Shown here: positions 19,401 to 30,214 of the stretch, one piece after another
Layout of the letters: the number at the start of each line of letters is the position of its first letter
Numbering within the stretch: position 1 is the stretch's first letter
Origin: Durusdinium trenchii
Taxonomy: Eukaryota; Sar; Dinophyceae; Suessiales; Symbiodiniaceae
Length of the DNA: 64,000 nt
NCBI GenBank assembly: GCA_963970005.1
Contig: CAXAMN010006635.1
Coordinates: forward strand, 14,284 to 78,283
Direction of reading: 5' to 3'
Made by a program: the position numbers and the translations under genes
The notes under the pieces: generated by a model
The model's database searches: none
What the model was told of the DNA's origin: nothing
The model's input: only the letters and a program-made list of their open reading frames with translations

Positions 19401-22400
19401 CACTGCACACATAATGTAGACTTGGTTCTCTACTAAGTAAGCTGTGACTGTTTGCCCAAGGTTGATCGCCACAGTCGCCGTGACTGTTGGAAATTTCTGC
19501 TTGAAGGCTTCCACCGTCATACTCGCAGGTGCATGTGAATCAGTAGTAGCACTTCCTCCTTCTTGAGGTGGAGTGGGTTTGTCTGCTCCCAGGTCAACAT
19601 CTTGGGCAGAAGGATCAGGTCTTGGGCGTGGTGCGCTTGTACCAGGATCACTTGGCGCTGCGAAGACGGCATCAAAGTTTTTGAGTCGCACTCGCCAATC
19701 GGGGTCTTGGTTTCAAGATTAATTTGTCCGATAACGTGCTGTAATTTGCTGCAATAGTTTCTAACCCAACCCAACTGAAATTGAACTGCTAACAAAATAT
19801 TACCAATGATATAGATCAAGCTTCTTCGAACTGGATCATTCAACCACCGCTCACGCACCTCCTTGGGAATGACCGGGACATCATTTTCCACCTTGCACAC
19901 CTTCATCGTTGGTACCTGCGGCTGAAGGTTTGTGCTTTGATCAGGCTCCGGGTTGAATCGTGGTGTCCAGCTACCAATGCATCCGCTCCCAGATTTCCAA
20001 TCTTCGATCAACTTATCCTTGATCTGGGTGCATGCATAGGTATGAACCACTGGGTTTGTTGTCTCGGAAAATCCACACAAGTAGCATTCTTTGCTGAGTT
20101 CATCCATCATCTCATACAGGACCTGAGAAAAATGCAAGATCATAAAGGCTTTATTAGAAAAATACAAGCATCGACAACTAGAAAAATGCTAGAAAAACAT
20201 ATTATACAACCATCCTCAGCCATTGGAAGGAAAGTCACACGTTCGAAGGTCCCCTCGTACAACGTCTTGTTGTGAACGATGCAACTGTGGTTCTTCAGAC
20301 TAGAAACCCGGCCCATTGCAGCTTCAAGGATCGACCTGATCGTTCCTGGAGCACTGACCCACTGAGCTGTCTCCTCTTTGTCCTCAAAGGAACAACAAAC
20401 AGCACAAAACACATATAGCACGATCCACCAAAATACAAAACACATCAAAACGTACCGTATATAGTCAAGGTAAGGGTCGGTCAAGGAACGACCATGTTCA
20501 TGGCTGAATATTGAAGAGCTTTCGGGCGTCACGTACTCGCCTTGTTTGGTTTCCTCAAGTAGTCCTCCAAAAAGAAACAAAGGAGTGCCATCTAATAGTC
20601 AAGTGGCTCACACTTAATGGAGGGCTTGGCTTGCATGTCATCAGCTGCCAATAGTCTGAGCGAGCCCATGCATTGTCATCAGTAGCTTTGAGTTCAGCTG
20701 CTCGCGGTGCCCGGTAGAGCGTGCCTTGCTTTGCTCCAAGTGTGGAGTCCAAGCAAACCATGAAAGCAGGCAGCGTTCCAGGAAATGATCGGAAGGGGGC
20801 CAACACCAAGCATCATTCAACATACCCTTCCATTGGAACAAAATTGTTTCAACACCCAGTCCTGTTGCCGTGTAAGTTCTCTAGGTTGAACGCCACCTGC
20901 ACCGTCTTCATCTCCATGTGATTGCTGCAGAGCTTGTCCTCCAGCCTCCTTGCTGCTAATGCATGGAAACAGGTGCCAGTAAGACTACACTTGTTACACC
21001 CAAACTGGCCCAAACTGGTGGACAAGTACGACTAACTATACAAAAACATCTGAAAATCAATATTTACAAGCATCCGAATCTCGCCCCTGATTCCCCCTAG
21101 CACACCCTCCCCTGCAAGGAGAGGAAGGATGATGATCACACAGCCTTAGAGCATTTGCTGTGAAAAAAGAACAGCACAGAAGGTCAGGTCCCTCAAAAGA
21201 AAGGCTAATCTTCCAAGCTGCTGAAACAAGGGTTCAATGCAAGGACTTTGTAGGTCCAGTCACTGACTTCCTGGACATCAGGAGCGGACAGCCTGCCAAT
21301 CTTCGAAAGGTCAATGTAACCAAGGTGATGCATTTGCTCGATGCTGGTCTCAAAGCCTTTGGACTTGGCATCCTGCAGAATTCGGCGTTGTAGAGTCGCC
21401 ACGTTCTGAGTTCTTTCTCCGCAAACTACAAGAAGCCTTCTGTCCATAAACTTCTCTGCAATTGAAAGTCCAACGTCCAGTTGCGCTTTCATGTGCAGAA
21501 CCTGGCACCATTGGAGATGTTGAAGATGTGTTTAACATGTATAACCAGAGATTGAAAACACAAATTGCTTGATATTGGTCCAATAATTCCTCTGGCCTTT
21601 GTCACATGCTGGTTCGATTCCAGCTTGTTCTTCTTCAAGTTGTATGCAACCGCTTCACGGTAGTCGTGGCTCAAAGCAACGCAATCCACTGAATATTTTG
21701 CAGCATTGAGCTGCTCCTTAAAAAGCATGACTGCTATCAAATACGCACTGGGGGGTGGAAGAAAAAGGAAACAACAAATATGCATCATTTTCAACACTGA
21801 GATTCTTCCGCATCATCCACATCTGCACTCTCGTGGAGCACAGGGTCTGCACCAGAGGACTGCTTGAGCAACACCCTGCCGACGCAATCTTGCCACATCG
21901 CAGTCATCTCGCACTTAAAGTTCTCTGGGCGGGAGAGCAACAAAGCATCCAGGTCTTGAGAGTAGTCCCTTAAGCTGAGTTGGTTTTACTTTAAGAAGTT
22001 CATAAATACAAAAATACAAAAAGTTGCAAACAAAAGGCAAACAAAAATACATAATTGAATGTATAGGTAGGGTGCCCACTCTTGAAGGTGTCAATCAGTT
22101 GATTCAGCATCTCATCAGTCACCTCAACTGAAAACATCACAGACCCCCAAGAAAGTTTGCAGCGCAGAACAAAAGCAACTCAGATTCGTGCCCCTGGTTG
22201 CTTCAGCGACTCCTCCACAACCCATACTGCAACGCAGCAGTGCTCGATGTTCTTGCTCCAGGTTTCTTCGTTCCAGCGAAGCCGTGAGCGGAGAGTACGC
22301 TTCATTCTTCTCGCGTTGACTTGCCACCAGTGGTTGTATTTCATGAAGTGTAGTCTTTGCGATGCTGGTCCTACCTTATGTTGCTTTGATTGTGTCTTTC

Positions 22401-24299
22401 TTACTGTCCATGTTTGCACCTATCAACCCATGATTGCACACACGATGAAAACATATATTAAAAAAATATATATATATTAAACATATCCATGTTGCCGTCA
22501 GAATCTTCTGCCAGAATGGCGACGCATTCTTGGTTGTCTCGTGCAGTTGGTGTCTCTTGCACTTCAGGATGGACTCGTTGTAGGCTGGTAGTTGATTCGG
22601 AATATTTCTTTTTGATTGAAGATTTGTTTCTACACTGACCAGCCAGGGAAAAATATTATTTGGTGGTGTGACCAAAAAAGATGTGTTTTTTCCTCCAAGC
22701 CACCAGATTCCTCCCACTTGTTGAAATCCAAGTGTGATCTCAGAAGAGCTTTTGAGTCGTCCGTGATCCCGATCACAATTCCCTCAATGCTTTTCTTCAT
22801 GTCATCAGAGATTTGCCATCTCTTGATCCCAGCCACTCCCCGAAAATTGTTGTAGCGCTCAATGATGCTATAAAGAAGTTCCTGGTCGTTGAGCGCTGCT
22901 GATGATTCCAATGCGCGTTGCTCGGCCATGAGTTTCTCAAATCGAAGACTCATCTGCAATGCCTTAAGCTTCTGATTTAACATGGGTTGGTAAACGAATC
23001 ACACAAAAAACCAAACATGACAGGTGACTGGGAGGGAACATATTGTTAAACAATCTTATCAACAAAGCACATTCTTCCGCTGGCGTTCTGCTCCTTGAGC
23101 ACTGAGCTGCATGCACTCGAAGGACTTTGTTTCTCTATCCAACCCTTGTGAAATGTTGCAAGGAATTGCCCACAGCTCCTCGATCGCTTGCAACAAGGGC
23201 AACACCAAGTCCTTCCCCAATATGGGGTCAATGTCAGAGGCCAGCATGACAAGAAACAGACTTGAGGTCCTCAGCTTGTGGTGTCTTTGAAAGCGACATT
23301 ACTGGCTTGAGTATCACAACCATTATAGTCAACAAAATCCATCAAAAAATATTTGACAATGACCAGCTGCAGACGTGTAAAACCCTTTTTGATGGAAAAG
23401 CTTGGCTGGTAAGCTGCAGGGTCATCTTCTTTCATCGAAGTAGTATCTTCAAGGTTCACATCAATCGGTTCCCTTTGCAACTTGGAGCCTCCCATCAAGA
23501 ATGACACCACACACGTTACAAAGTCATCCACCACTGGCAGTCCATCATCAGGAGGTCGTATGATTATGGCATCAAGGGGAAGCCTGGAGAGCCCTGACAA
23601 GCTGGCATGATCCTTATTGTTCCAAGAAGTGGTTGAACATCAAGTTAAAAGAACATCCAAAATCAGAGCTTGTAAAACCAAAACAATGTGTTATATAAAC
23701 AATATTTTGCCCAATGGCTGTTGGGAGGTTCACTTTGTTTAGCTTTCTCCCATGGATCTTGAACGCATCCTCCATGAAGACTGAGATTTTCTGAACTGTT
23801 GCCGCTGCAGCATCTTCACTCTGGAATGCTTTCATAACCACATCCAGTGGGTGCACTGGTTCTGGGTCATCTGTTGATACAGTCTCCGTGAACAGCGACA
23901 AGAAGTCCAGCACCTCCTTTAACTTGTTACAATTGACTGGACTGCGACATGAAACCTTTCAACATTTTGTTCGAAGCCAGTCCTTGACAAAAGTGCAATC
24001 TCCATTGAGTTTTTTGCATCCGGCGGCCCAATCGGTTTTCCGCTTCTTGGCTACAGGGTCAGGGATCTCAGGCTTTACCTCACAAAGGTGACTAATGATG
24101 ATAAGCACCAAAAACAGTGACAAGAAAAACACATATTATGTAAAAATGTTAATTAATCATTGACCCAAATAGCTGGAACAATCTCTTCCTTCTTGACTTT
24201 GCCCCCATCCTCTTCCTCTTTCTTGACTGGGCTCGCTGGTGGCTTTGACAGCACTGCTTGTGCTGCTGCCACACTTGCACGAAGCAAAGGCCACTCCAT
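16469..24299 (-). CDS. Cargo gene 3 of the TIR element: long intron-rich gene, unknown function
   Basis: A chain of minus-strand exon-like frames runs from an ATG at 24299 (MEWPLLRASV...) to a TGA at 16469 after ...LLAGKKGVQV. Between them are AT-rich gaps that look like introns. The first exon is Lys/Glu-rich (VKKEEEDGGKVKKEEIV). Conspicuous pieces are a Cys motif CYLCGF near 20070, the exon ILLQALPASATNDP near 18260, a Pro/Thr/Asp-rich repeat region (HTPGHTSQDTFPDTLQDTLPD) near 17650, and a charged C-terminal helix MKAKGHTIKEAHAMWMESNE near 16510-16570. I recognise no enzymatic domain. It could be a structural or DNA-binding partner of the transposase, or more than one gene. Exon edges are unresolved, so the span is a minimum-confidence envelope. 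Confidence 0.5.
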
Positions 24300-24329
24300 G
24301 CTTAGACTGGGCCCAGCATGAACTAAGCC

Positions 24330-24440
24330 AAAATCGGCGTGGGTCAGAAAAATCGGCGTGGGTCAGAAAAATCGGCGTGGGTNNNNNNNNNNGGCGTGGG
24401 TCAGAAAAATCGGCGTGGGTCAGAAAAATCGGCGTGGGTT
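24330..24440. repeat. Tandem 19-bp repeats containing an assembly gap
   Basis: The unit AAAAATCGGCGTGGGTCAG is repeated head to tail at least five times. Ten N bases (24383-24392) mark an unresolved gap inside the array, so the copy number is unknown. It lies just upstream of the start of cargo gene 3. Confidence 0.9.
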
Positions 24441-24477
24441 ACCTCTCGACCCACACCGATCTTCTACGCAGATTGTG

Positions 24478-24715
24478 ATTCGACCCACACCGATTTTGAT
24501 TACCACTTACGCAGACAAAAATCGGCGTGGTTTACCCCTCGACCCACACCGACTTTGATTAGCGAAGGGTACCCCACACCGATTCTTCAGTTTTTGCAAA
24601 AGTTGAAAATCGGCGTACCCCCCCCCTTCGTCAATTGTTTTCGGCGTGGTTGAGCACTCGAACCACACCGATTTCTGTCTGCGTAAGTGGTAATCAAAAT
24701 CGGCGTGGGTCGAAT
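24478..24715. mobile_element. MITE-like inverted-repeat element inside the TIR transposon
   Basis: A left arm at 24478-24532 (ATTCGACCCACACCGATTTT...) and a right arm at 24661-24715 are about 55-bp inverted repeats with two or three mismatches. They enclose about 128 bp with further inverted copies of the CGGCGTGGG/CCCACACCG core. The core is shared with the adjacent tandem array, which suggests that the array grew out of this element. Confidence 0.7.
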
Positions 24716-24928
24716 CCAATTCTTCGTAAGCGCAGGCTTTCAATGTTTCCCAATTCTCAATCACAATTGTGAAACCTGCGGTCTGTTTCGAAATCAAACC
24801 AGGCTGCAGTGGCCAGAGCCAGCAGCTGACCTAGGACATGGACAGGCTAGTTAACTAGGTTCTTCCAATTGAACACTCAGAACTGAACAAAGGACTGAAG
24901 CTTAAACCTTTTCAATTTGCAAGAGCTC

Positions 24929-27900
24929 TTAGTGTCCACGCTTCCATACCACTCTTAGAGGGACGGAAGGGCACATAACTGCGACAACGCAATCATGAGG
25001 GGCACAGTATGCCACAGGCGCAACTTCAAGGGGAGCTGGCCTTTCGTGCCAAGAAAGTCGAACCAAAGGCTCACGAGGCAAAGAATTTGTAGCCAGCTGG
25101 CGCAGGTATGTGCTTGCTCGCCGTGTGGTTTCCGAGCCACCCAGCAGGTTCTGAAATACGCTGGCCAATTTCATCCATTGTTTTTTGTATTCTCTGGGGT
25201 ATCACGCCAAGGCATCACTCCTTGTATGCATTTATGTCGTATGTGAAACCCATATAGAAAAACATTCATCCAGTCTCCAACCTTCAAATTCTTTTGTATA
25301 TAGTGTGAAAGTAGCAAAAGTTCAAGTAAATAGGCTTAAGCATCTCTCTGTAAGCAAAGGAAAGCCAGCAGCATCCTCCCCCCTCAAGCACAGGAGAGGC
25401 TTTTGCCTCATCTCAGTAGAGCTGATGTACTCTTTCACCAACACAAACACATCATCCTCCCTTTTGGCCCGCCGTTTGTGCTTGCCCTCATCAATCTCCA
25501 CATTCGGGAGGTCTGGACAAGGTTGTCAACATCTGAAAAATAAGTTGAGGTTGAACATTTTTTTGAGGGGACTCAGCTTTGAACATCATCTGTGCCCAAA
25601 GGGTGCGCCTTTGCGCCGGCAAAACATGAACAGGTGATTCGCTGTTCTGTCCAGCAGAAGGCCATCTTCCTGAGTGTGTTTGATTCAATAGGCCAAATTA
25701 AATTTGGTCAGCTTAAATGACAGCAGCTATATTTATTGTTCTTCGAGCGGAAATGAAGAAGACATGAGCACAACACAGCAAATTGAAACAAAAACTTGCC
25801 AAGCAAGCACGAATATCAAAGCTCACTGGACAATTGGCTATAGTATGCGCCTTGAAGTCTCGGTATGTCCTGAGGGTAGAGACTTGGACCTCTCCACCAA
25901 TCCACGTTTTGATTGATGGCTTCTCCAGCTCGGCTTTGATCAGCTCTGCCACAGAACTTGTGTCCACCATGCTTGGATTTTTCCCCAGCTGACGGCTCAG
26001 TAGCCCCCACATTTGGTCTTAGTTGAATCCAAACAGAGTTGAATTAACCTGCTACAGTGCCTCGATATTAAGCTGTATGTCAAACAGTAAACACGTTATT
26101 GTATCCTTATGAAGAAAGGGATCAAACTTGCTAAAGCTTTGCGAACGCTTTCTTGGCTGGAGGACAACTGACAACAATAATATCTTCCTAACGGCCTAAG
26201 GGCATAATACATTGTTTTGGAAAGCAATAGGTACACACATGTATATATACAACACATACATACATACATACATACATACATACATTTATACACATGGTGC
26301 AAACTTCAACGCAGCAGTAGTTTGTCATTGCTGTTTTCTTCGTGAACTCGTTCGGCCTATAGGTTTGTCCTTTAAAAAGAAAGACCGTTTTTTGATAACA
26401 CAGTACTCTGAGTCTGAAACAAAGGATGGTACCACAGCATTATGCTGAATCGTTTCTATCATATGTGGTTTTCATTTTTCATGTATAAGTGTACTGGCAA
26501 ATTCCAATGAGTTGTTTGATTCTGGCAACGAACGTTGGACAGGGTAGCCAACTCTGTGAGCAACAAAACTTGACTGATCAAAGGGAAGTTGTCCGACTAC
26601 GTCGTGGGTGTGGGCCACCCGCATCATCATTGCGCAGGTATACCTTTGTAAGAATGAGAGTTAATCAAATCTTCATTCTTTTATTTCAATGTATGATGCA
26701 AAAAGCAACTCCCAACAACAGACATGCCATAAAAAACCTGCCGCTTGGTATCAAAGGCGCTGCATCTTCTTTTGCAAGCATAAATTTGCCAAGTAGCTGA
26801 GGCAGTAGCTGTTTTTGAGTTCCTTCACCGTGTTGTCCCCCACCACACACAGTGTGGTGGGGGCTGCTGATCCCCTGGCTTCCGCTATCTTCAGACATTC
26901 CTCCAATGATTGAGCCAAAGCTTCAACCACCATGCTGCTTCCACACTGAGTCGTTTCATCTAAGATAAATATCTTGATGAGGTAGCCAAAACACCAAACT
27001 GCATGAAGCTTCAGCTTTGGGCGAATCAGCTTGCTGCTGCGATGGCTTTGTCTCAGGCTAGGGTCTCTGGGTATGGCATACTTGGCCTAAAACAAGCTGC
27101 CAGTGAAAACTACGAAATCTTATCCACAAACTAAAAACAAAATATGTGTATATATATATATTACTACTGTTTGTACATATATTTCACCCAAATGCTTTGG
27201 GTATACCATACCCACCAAAAAAAGTTCTTGGCTGAATTCAGCGAGGTGTCCTGATCAGCCCCATCTGTGGCCATTGTAATCGTCCGGGAAAGGACATCTG
27301 CAGACAAGTCCTTCAAGGACCAGAAGCAGCATCTATCAGAATATTGCGATATCAGGTGTGAGCGATATAAACGGAGAGCTCCGAGTCGTTCATCCATCGG
27401 GCGCTTTGTGTCTGTGTACCTGAGTGGTGAGCATGGGAGTCGTGTTTCCAACACTAGCAGTCACTAGCCTTTGGAGTAAAACGCCATCACCATGACCATC
27501 ATGGAAAAGTTGGTATTGAATGAGTATTCAAGATGCTGCTCTTTCAATTCCTGGCATATGTCACATTGAGAAAATGCAGACTTTGCTCGAAACTTGAGCA
27601 CTGCTGTCCACTTGGAGTTCCATTGCTTCAAAAACGTGGGGTACCTGAGTTAGATATGTTCTATGAGGAGAACGACTGTATAAAAATTGATCTTAGTTTA
27701 TCCCCCCACAAAAATTGTACAAAAAAGTATCCAGTTTCTCCACCAAATATCGATGCCACAGGCTCCACAACATGAGCGGTGCACCACGATGAATAGAACT
27801 GAAACACTTCGAAGACATTGCCAGGGGGCAAATACTTCCTGACTAGCCCAGTCAAATCCTCAGCCACAAGTTCAATGATGGCTGAGGAAAATAGTGTTGA

Positions 27901-29308
27901 CCCATAATGAAGGATGCAAGGATTGAACATATTTTTGTATCAAATGTAACACAGGCACGCTGAACCCACTGGTGTTGCAAAGCTGTGTCAGGAAGTGCCC
28001 GTTGGATTTAAGGAAATCCACCAGTTCTTCATCGTGTTTGTCCTCGTAGTCGCTGTAGTACGTGATGCCCCCATCTGTTTCTGAATGCTCAACATAGTGT
28101 GACTTTTTTGAACGCTTTGCAGGTCCAATGCGCACAAACCTTGGCTCCAATCCCATCCATCTGTGAATCATGGACAGAACATCTTCCAAACTTCAAATCA
28201 TTTGTTTCAAGAAGAAAAACATGAAAAGCCACTTCACACAAATTGGAAGCTTTGTCGGCAGCGGCTCAGCGATAGAATTATACAATATCATGCAAAAACT
28301 GTCCACGGATGCCAGCAACGGGGAAGGTTTGCTGGGTCGTTTGCCGAAGCGAAGGTCCAGGGCGCCAAGGCGATCTATACGATGACTTGAGACACCCAAT
28401 AGGGCTTCGAAGCAACCACGCCGCATTGGTCTGCCCAAAAAAATGTATTCTCGCCTGACCTTTGCTGTTGACGATGACATCATCTCATGGTCAGCGGCCA
28501 GGAAGAGAATCGCATCTTGCTCTTGCTTGCTTCTCTTCTCGAATTGATTGAGGAATTCCACCACCTCATCGCTCTTGAACTGATTCCAGCATTGGCCACT
28601 TGCACACTTGCAGCTGGAAGTGACCAAGGAGGTGACTCTGCCCTGGGTCAAAGTGTATTAGAACATATTATATAGAAGCAAACTTACCACTACATTAGAA
28701 CTAACTTACGACAACATGATGTATATAAGAAAACTTGCTCAGCAAAGGGAGGGTTCAATGTCATTTCTGGAAACACGAAATTGTTTCTGAGTTGTTGCTT
28801 GTTTTTCCTCCTTGCGACTGGCTGCTTTTGCTTGACGTGCCTCATTGTTGTAACATCGTTTCTTCTTTGGAGGTCCGCCAGATGTGGTAGGGGTAGAGGA
28901 TTTGCAAAGCTGTGAGGCCAGAAACTGTGAGACTGTCGAAAATGATAAATTCACAAAGGATTTTTCTCGGGGTTGTCCAAGCTCATCATCCGCATCATAG
29001 GCAGAGCACTCAGAATCTGAAGCTTCATCGGGTTCGTCCTCAAAGAGCATAATTGGTGGCCTTTTCCCCTGAGTGACTTCTGGCTCAGGCAGGAAAGATG
29101 CCACTGGAGTAGTAGACGGTTCACTACAGAAGGGCTCATCTGGTTCTGCCTGAAACAGAGTGGGTGCGTCATCTGATTCAGGATCATCCAACTCATCTTG
29201 AAAAAGATAGTTGTCATCAGAGTCATCTTGACAAATCCCAGCATCGTTTGATGGATCTCCGGCAGGGCTAGGTTCATCAGTCTCATCTTGAAACAGGCCC
29301 GATGCCAT
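24929..29308 (-). CDS. Cargo gene 2 of the TIR element: DDE-type transposase-like, intron-containing
   Basis: The ATG at 29308 opens a 189-aa exon with acidic repeats (GLFQDETDEP, YLFQDELDDP, TLFQAEPDEP, MLFEDEPDE) and then a basic segment GGPPKKKRC (possible nuclear signal). The next exon (28651-about 28200) has CKCASGQCW and VRREYIFLG...CFEALLGVSSHRIDRL, a Cys/helical N-terminal block seen in a class of transposon proteins. Downstream exons carry a D-G-A-D-Q block (27251-27265), KLKLHAVWCFGY, then V-V-G-D-N-T-V-K-E-L-K-N (about 26806-26841) and R-V-A-H-T-H-D-V-V-G-Q (about 26588-26620). The DGxDQ...DNT...HTH order is what I recall from DUF7869-like transposase families; assignment is by memory and needs a profile search. 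Later exons include KHKRRAKREDDVFVLVKEY near 25470. The end at 24929 is tentative. Confidence 0.6.
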
Positions 29309-29334
29309 GTTTGAAACAGGCCCGATGCCATGTT
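29289..29334. repeat. 23-bp tandem duplication across the transposase start codon
   Basis: TGAAACAGGCCCGATGCCATGTT occurs twice head to tail, so ATGGCATCGGGCCTGTTTCA appears at both 29331 and 29308 on the minus strand. The upstream ATG (29331) runs out of the transposase frame, so the inner one is taken as the start. Confidence 0.85.
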
Positions 29335-29750
29335 AAATGGCTGAGCACACTGAGCATACTTACTAGCGAACTCTAAACCGAAATGGGTTAAATCTGCTTC
29401 TGAAGCGGTTTGAAGAGGTTTGCAACCTGTAGTCCAAAGTGTAACATAATCACATGAGTGTGGAAATGGTTTGGTGTCAAGTTTGTTGCACCAAAATGCA
29501 TAATCAATCACAATGACAATGTCATACATGAGGTCATCAGCTCAGTTGAATAGCAAGTGGCTGCAAAGGAGATGCCAGGGAAATACGCAGGCAACCTGTT
29601 TCTCAGTTGTGTTTTTGTTGCTGAGCTGGGTGTGAGGCTTTTTGCTCAACATCGGTCTGTATGCCAAATCTAGCCGCTAGCCTGCCAACTGCGAACAAAC
29701 ACATATTGTCAACAATCAAACTCTTAAGGACAAGCCTGATTTCTTTGTCT

Positions 29751-30178
29751 TCAGGCAAAGGAGGGCCTGGCCACATCAAACAATCGATCTTTAACATTGT
29801 ATCCAAGGGCGAAACAAGCAGGGCCCACGCTGAGCAGAACAAAGCCCACGCAAGGAATATCCATGCCATTTCCGGCAAGCTGCACCTATCAGGGTCACGC
29901 TATGTCACACTTAACTGAAGTGTGTGATGTACTGTAGCTTAAACAGCCTGATTCTATTTTTCAACTCCCATCCTTCTGACTTGCGGAGAGGCGTGTGAGG
30001 TCAGGGCGAGAAGTTCCAACCATGCTAGCAGCCTCCTCTGTGACCGGCATGCCCATAGCCATCAAAAGTTCTTCTGGGAACAGTTGCCGTTTGTGCTTCT
30101 TGCTCCACCTTAACCCCCAAAAGGTAGCATTGGGTTAAACAGATGGCAAAGCAGCCACTACTTAAGAGCAGCCTAACC

Positions 30179-30214
<36 letters not shown>

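Noticed and set aside
28193-28195. In-frame stop between two transposase-like frames read as recoding
   Set aside because: The AT-rich sequence before the stop looks intronic, so an intron of length divisible by three is a simpler explanation.
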